From contig ATSW01007162.1 in assembly GCA_000444245.1 (NCBI GenBank), positions 1-20,204 on the forward strand: a stretch of 20,204 bases of DNA, written 5' to 3'. This document shows, piece by piece, positions 17,321-20,204 of the stretch; the stretch's first letter is position 1; every line of letters begins with the position of its first letter. The translations under genes were made by a program, and so were the position numbers. The DNA is from Botryllus schlosseri. Its lineage: Eukaryota > Chordata > Ascidiacea > Stolidobranchia > Styelidae. The notes beneath the pieces are model-generated. The model was not told the DNA's origin, ran no database searches, and saw only the letters and a program-made list of their open reading frames with translations.

Positions 17321-18468
17321 CCGGGGTCGGGAACCTTTTTCGTCCGAAGAGCCATATTGACCCTATATTCTCCATTTTAACTCCCAAAGAGCCATACATG
17401 CCAAACAACTGCTACGTCACAATTGAAAAATTGTGACGTCATGCTAGGGCAAATTCGAAATCGCTACATGGGATACGTCGTTTGCATTGTAAATTTTTTC
17501 TGTAAAAGCTGTTTCTAATCATGCTGGCTGCCTTATTTGAGTAATGAGTAGGTTTGTCTTGATGCTATTCTTAAATGCGTGTACCCATGATGACGTACGT
17601 AGGTGGAGCCAAACATGGTCACTATACAGCAGTATACATACCCACTGTAATGTGTGATACGTCAGTGACGTCGGGTCAGGGGAAGCAAGTGAGGCAGGGC
17701 CTCACCTGTCTACTAGATTTTGAATATTTTTACTACCAAATCACGCAACTTGACTATTTTTTGTTCAAAAGTAAAACGGGAAACGAGAGGTAAGGCATAG
17801 GTGAGACACGGCCGGGCCATGCCTACCTGTGATAGCGCAATTCATCGTAATATCTTAGAATTTATGATAACTGATATTAATCGAATACAATTGTCGCAGT
17901 GATTCCGATTCGACGTCTCAATTCTCAAAATATTCGGCGGTAACATAACGTAGCGTCATACGCCTACATTTCTACAGCGACTACAAAGCTACGTTATCAA
18001 TCAAGAACGTGGATAACTATGGCGTTGTTTACAATTTGAATTTGTAATTGTGAATGTCACTTCTACAGCAGTTCCTTTCTACCCTCAGATCAGGAAGACA
18101 ATGTGTATTTGAAAGCTGTATTGTGATACAGGTGCCGCCATGGCTCTTAACCTCTTTGACCAATCAATGTATCGTGAAATCCAGGATTTCGTGGCGGGTA
18201 CATCGAATTCGGGAGTGATATTGGTCGTGAGCGCGACAGCAACTTAAATTTGACGAATTTCAAAAGAGGGTCCGAGCCCCTAACCCTGAATACGCTACTG
18301 TATTAACCTCTAAAAAACATGTTTATACTGCAACAAGAATAATTATATTGGTGGTGCTGAAGATTTAATAACAAGTTGTTACAATATTGATAAACTAAAA
18401 TAAAAATTTCGCACAAATGGCCCAAAAGAGCCAAATATGGCTCCCGAGCCATAGGTTCCCGACCACTG
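17321..18468 (+). mobile_element. hAT element E (TIR CAGTGGTCGGGAACC), 1148 bp
   Basis: The left end CCGGGGTCGGGAACCTTTTT matches the right end, which in reverse reads CAGTGGTCGGGAACCTATGG. The inner parts carry AAGAGCCATA on the left and AAAAGAGCCAAATATGGCTC on the right, hallmarks of a common animal hAT end type. The 8-bp duplications differ at one base, so this insertion looks older than copies A, D and F. No transposase frame is present. It lies between hAT copies B and C. Confidence 0.88.
17414..17441. repeat. CRE-containing hairpin in hAT E
   Basis: ACGTCACAATT-GAAA-AATTGTGACGT is a perfect 11-bp stem with a four-base loop, and it contains the full CRE palindrome TGACGTCA at 17434-17441. 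CREB/ATF-type bZIP factors bind that octamer; binding here is only inferred. Confidence 0.7.
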
Positions 18469-18476
18469 GTATTCAG
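18469..18476. repeat. 8-bp target-site duplication of hAT E, right
   Basis: GTATTCAG, one base different from 17313-17320. Confidence 0.8.
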
Positions 18477-18826
18477 TTAAGAATATTTCAACTCTATACG
18501 TCCCGTGTCACGCTATACGCCAGGCTCGCGAAAAACAAGATAACGCTTCTTCGTACGTGACCTGTCTGTATCGCAGACGTTTTCGGCTATGTTCAAACCG
18601 CTACGCTTTCCGCTATATGCGTCCTGTCTGGCTAGGCCTTAAGCATTCGTCTGCATCATGGGATGAAAATGATAGCATTGATATTGGAATGCGATACTAA
18701 TCGTCTGTTTACTCGAACACCCGGATTGAGAAAATATCATGGTATGGCGCCCTTCCCTATATTATAAGGCCTGTAGCTTGGTCTAACAGCAACACGGAGA
18801 AATGGTGTCGGATACGGTGTCAACAC
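18477..18826. other. No recognisable gene
   Basis: No frame, terminal repeat or motif could be assigned between hAT E and the start of similarity to copy C. Confidence 0.45.
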
Positions 18827-19188
18827 TTTGCGCGATTAGTAAACGTTAAAAAAATATGTTAGATCGAAAAATGCAGTATATATATATAGTGTAGCTTTAT
18901 TTCTAAAAATAGAGGCATCACTACACTTGCTTTTATATTTCAACACGTATGTTCTTCAGATAAAAACGTTCCTGAAATCATATATTAGTCTACTGTGTGC
19001 GAAGCGCGATAATTCTGGGCTTCACTCAACGTTTATGAAAATTAAATGTTGATACTCAGTGAAAACAGCCCCGAAATGATTGGAGGAATAAACTACTTCT
19101 TCTTGACAAACTGAACATAGCGAAAAAGTAGCGGAAAACTCGAGTATTTCAAAAAAGTATAAGTAGACTTCGTTGCTGACCAACTCTG
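18827..19188 (-). mobile_element. Tol2-like hAT, copy C, inverted and internally deleted
   Basis: Read on the minus strand it starts CAGAGTTGGTCAGCAACGAA and follows the left end of copies A and B: TACTT/AAGTA motifs, the TTTCGGGGCTG to GAAGCCCAGAA block, then AAAAGCAAGTGTAGTGATGC and the CTCTATTTTTAGAAATAAAG hairpin. About 590 bp present in copy A are missing. No far end is found near 18827, so it is a stump or half of a larger composite with copy B. The flanking GTAATAGT does not match copy B's flank. Confidence 0.8.
18891..18927. repeat. Hairpin in hAT copy C, shared with copy A
   Basis: GTGTAG and CTACAC arms enclose CTTTATTTCTAAAAATAGAG, matching the hairpin of copy A at 8992-9032. A TATATATATATA run lies just outside it. 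Confidence 0.5.
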
Positions 19189-19264
19189 GTAATAGTAGGC
19201 TACTATTAAATTCACTGTATTAACCAGTCTTATAAGGACGACGTTTACGCATTCTAAAGCATTA

Positions 19265-19615
19265 ATGGACAGCGTTCGCAAGTTTGCAGTTGCCGTTATT
19301 TGTGTGAATTGGATATGTCATTTTCCAGTGGCGTTAGTAAATCACGCAGATTTTTCGCCTAAACTATGCTTGATACTTGTAGCAGATTTTTCGCCTAAAA
19401 TATGCTTGATACTTGTAGCAACTCCACGGCGCGTGTGTTGCATGCCGAAGCAGGGATATGCACCTTATTCCAACCCTTCCACCGCGCAACTTTCTGTTTC
19501 AATGCGAGAGAGAGAGAGAGAGAGGGAGTCTTTATTTTTTTTTCATGCAACCAAAATACATAACAAACAGACGACAATGATGGTGGTACAGAAAATATTT
19601 GTGTATAACTTTTGA
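19265..19615 (+). CDS. Doubtful 116-codon frame with signal-like start
   Basis: The first residues, MDSVRKFAVAVICVNWICHF, look like a signal peptide, and an in-frame 12-residue duplication follows (ADFSPK, then CLILV). However, the frame then crosses a (GA)n microsatellite (ERERERERE) and the poly(A) end of a LINE on the other strand. At most the first third could be real coding sequence, perhaps an exon; most likely it is chance. Confidence 0.15.
   Translation: MDSVRKFAVAVICVNWICHFPVALVNHADFSPKLCLILVADFSPKICLILVATPRRVCCMPKQGYAPYSNPSTAQLSVSMRERERERESLFFFHATKIHNKQTTMMVVQKIFVYNF
19346..19417 (+). repeat. 36-bp tandem duplication
   Basis: Two adjacent 36-bp units (opening GCAGATTTTTCGCCTAAA, closing TGCTTGATACTTGTA) differ at one base. 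Because 36 is divisible by three, the duplication keeps the overlapping + strand frame open and repeats the peptide ADFSPKLCLILV. Confidence 0.9.
19506..19526. repeat. (GA)n microsatellite
   Basis: About ten GA units, directly next to the poly(A) end of the minus-strand LINE tail. Seen from the LINE strand it is (CT)n following the 3' end. Confidence 0.95.
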
Positions 19616-19850
19616 TACTTCGAAGTAATATAGTCAACTCGATGCTTACGGTAGTAAGATGATAATTTGGTCCGTAAAGGTACAGATGAGATCAACCGTA
19701 TCGCACGATTTCGCAGGGTTCGCATTCTGCAGAAAAATGTTTTGCATGCATTTCCCCGCACCAAGATTCCATAGTGCAGGTGAGAGTGGAAAAGTGAGAA
19801 GTAGATGGGAGCAAGTATCAAATTACGGTAACTGTTTTACTCGCAGTCGC
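19531..19850 (-). mobile_element. LINE 3' tail: C-terminal end of a non-LTR reverse transcriptase ORF
   Basis: On the minus strand a frame reads LILAPIYFSLFHSHLHYGI, then LVRGNACKTFFCRMRTLRNR, then AIRLIS. It matches the well-known region after the catalytic core of Jockey/CR1/L2-type LINE polymerases (YxSLxxSHLxYGIxxWGN, then LQxRAIRxI). The usual WGN is RGN here. The frame ends with TGA at 19545-19543, followed at once by an A run and AATAAAG, the expected 3' terminus. The active-site part of the polymerase is missing, so this is a short 5'-truncated copy, the usual fate of LINE insertions. Its upstream edge is uncertain and lies between about 19821 and 19949. Confidence 0.7.
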
Positions 19851-19949
19851 AGAGTTCATTGTCACTTTGAGCTCTCCACCTCTCATGCAAACTACAGTGT
19901 TATGAGAATAAGTAGTCTGGGGATTCGAAATCTCTTTTGAGCTAACCAA

Positions 19950-20138
19950 TCAACCCTTTTCCTTTCCTACCATAGCTCGAGTTCCATCAATAATTACAGA
20001 AGTCAGCTTTGTCAAGTTGATGTTGGTAGGTGGTACTCGATAAAATCTCGTCATTGCAGCAGAACAACTGTCTCCTTCCCACGTTTGGCCTGCCAGCATT
20101 TGCTCTGCAAATGTGTCCACGATGAGAAATGCACCCAT
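19950..20138 (-). pseudogene. Fragment of hAT-type transposase (GTF2IRD2/ZBED-like region)
   Basis: The minus-strand frame of 62 codons ends in NLTKLTSVIIDGTRAMVGKE. This resembles the conserved KLVSVTTDGAPAMVGK segment in the RNase H-like catalytic fold of hAT transposases and of host proteins derived from them; the aspartate of TDGA is there one of the catalytic acidic residues. Here the motif reads IDGTRAM, keeping the D but changing neighbours. Upstream FAEQMLAG resembles the EELL part of the family. No further transposase sequence is legible on either side, so it is an isolated remnant. It is not evidently related to any of the non-autonomous hATs in the window. Confidence 0.5.
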
Positions 20139-20154
20139 ATTTTACTATAGCTAT

Positions 20155-20204
20155 TAGGGATGGTGTGAACCTCTGAAAGGTTCAGGTTCGTGTGAACGCG
20201 AACC
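20155..20204 (+). repeat. Hairpin-rich sequence at the window edge, possible transposon end
   Basis: TAGGGATGGTGTGAACC is followed by two small hairpins: GAACC-TCTGAAA-GGTTC and GGTTCG-TGTGAACG-CGAACC. A TAGGGATG-type start is seen in some hAT families, so a new element may begin here, but the window ends before that can be tested. Confidence 0.25.

Noticed and set aside
17040-17408. Minus-strand frame of 122 codons
   Set aside because: It runs across the left end of hAT E into unrelated flank and has no domain.
19659-19940. Plus-strand frame of 93 codons
   Set aside because: It is antisense to the LINE reverse transcriptase tail, which has the recognisable family motif.

Overview
The window reads as AT-rich nuclear DNA of an invertebrate animal. 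Three things point that way: an LDL-receptor class A (LDLa) exon with animal-type splice sites, a Ty3/Gypsy element, and several hAT DNA transposons with textbook 8-bp target duplications. A tunicate or another soft-bodied marine invertebrate would fit, but nothing here fixes the phylum. There are no bacterial operons, no rRNA and no convincing tRNA.

Layout: 1-3.7 kb is gene-poor sequence with a few weak dispersed repeats. From 3.94 to 4.70 kb lies a diverged tandem satellite with units of about 195-240 bp, followed at 4.93-5.21 kb by a nine-unit minisatellite of about 32 bp with a higher-order pattern; both share the core CGAATCACC. From 5.27 to 5.84 kb there is an unidentified coding-looking stretch ending near a hydrophobic membrane-like segment, then a short repeat cluster at 6.07-6.37 kb. 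From 6.48 to 10.07 kb lies a broken, 5'-truncated Ty3/Gypsy fossil (RNase H, integrase, polypurine tract, 3' LTR). It is split by a 1.5-kb non-autonomous hAT element whose ends, packed with TACTT/AAGTA motifs, resemble Tol2. From 11.81 to 14.13 kb a second hAT (TIR CAGAGGTCTCAAAC) contains an 808-bp hAT of another family (TIR CAGTGGTTCCCAA) and the end of a third.

From 15.45 kb a host gene begins on the + strand: a signal-peptide exon, a 323-bp intron and an LDLa exon; the next exon was not found. Downstream, presumably in its second intron, lie two inverted copies of the Tol2-like hAT left end (16.11-16.85 and 18.83-19.19 kb). They flank a complete 1.15-kb hAT of a fourth family. The last kilobase holds the 3' tail of a LINE on the minus strand next to a (GA)n microsatellite, and a minus-strand piece of hAT-type transposase.

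The main story is repeated invasion by hAT elements. Four elements have both ends and matching target duplications (three perfect, one with a single mismatch), and the nesting gives relative ages. The only host gene I can name by domain is the partial LDLa gene.
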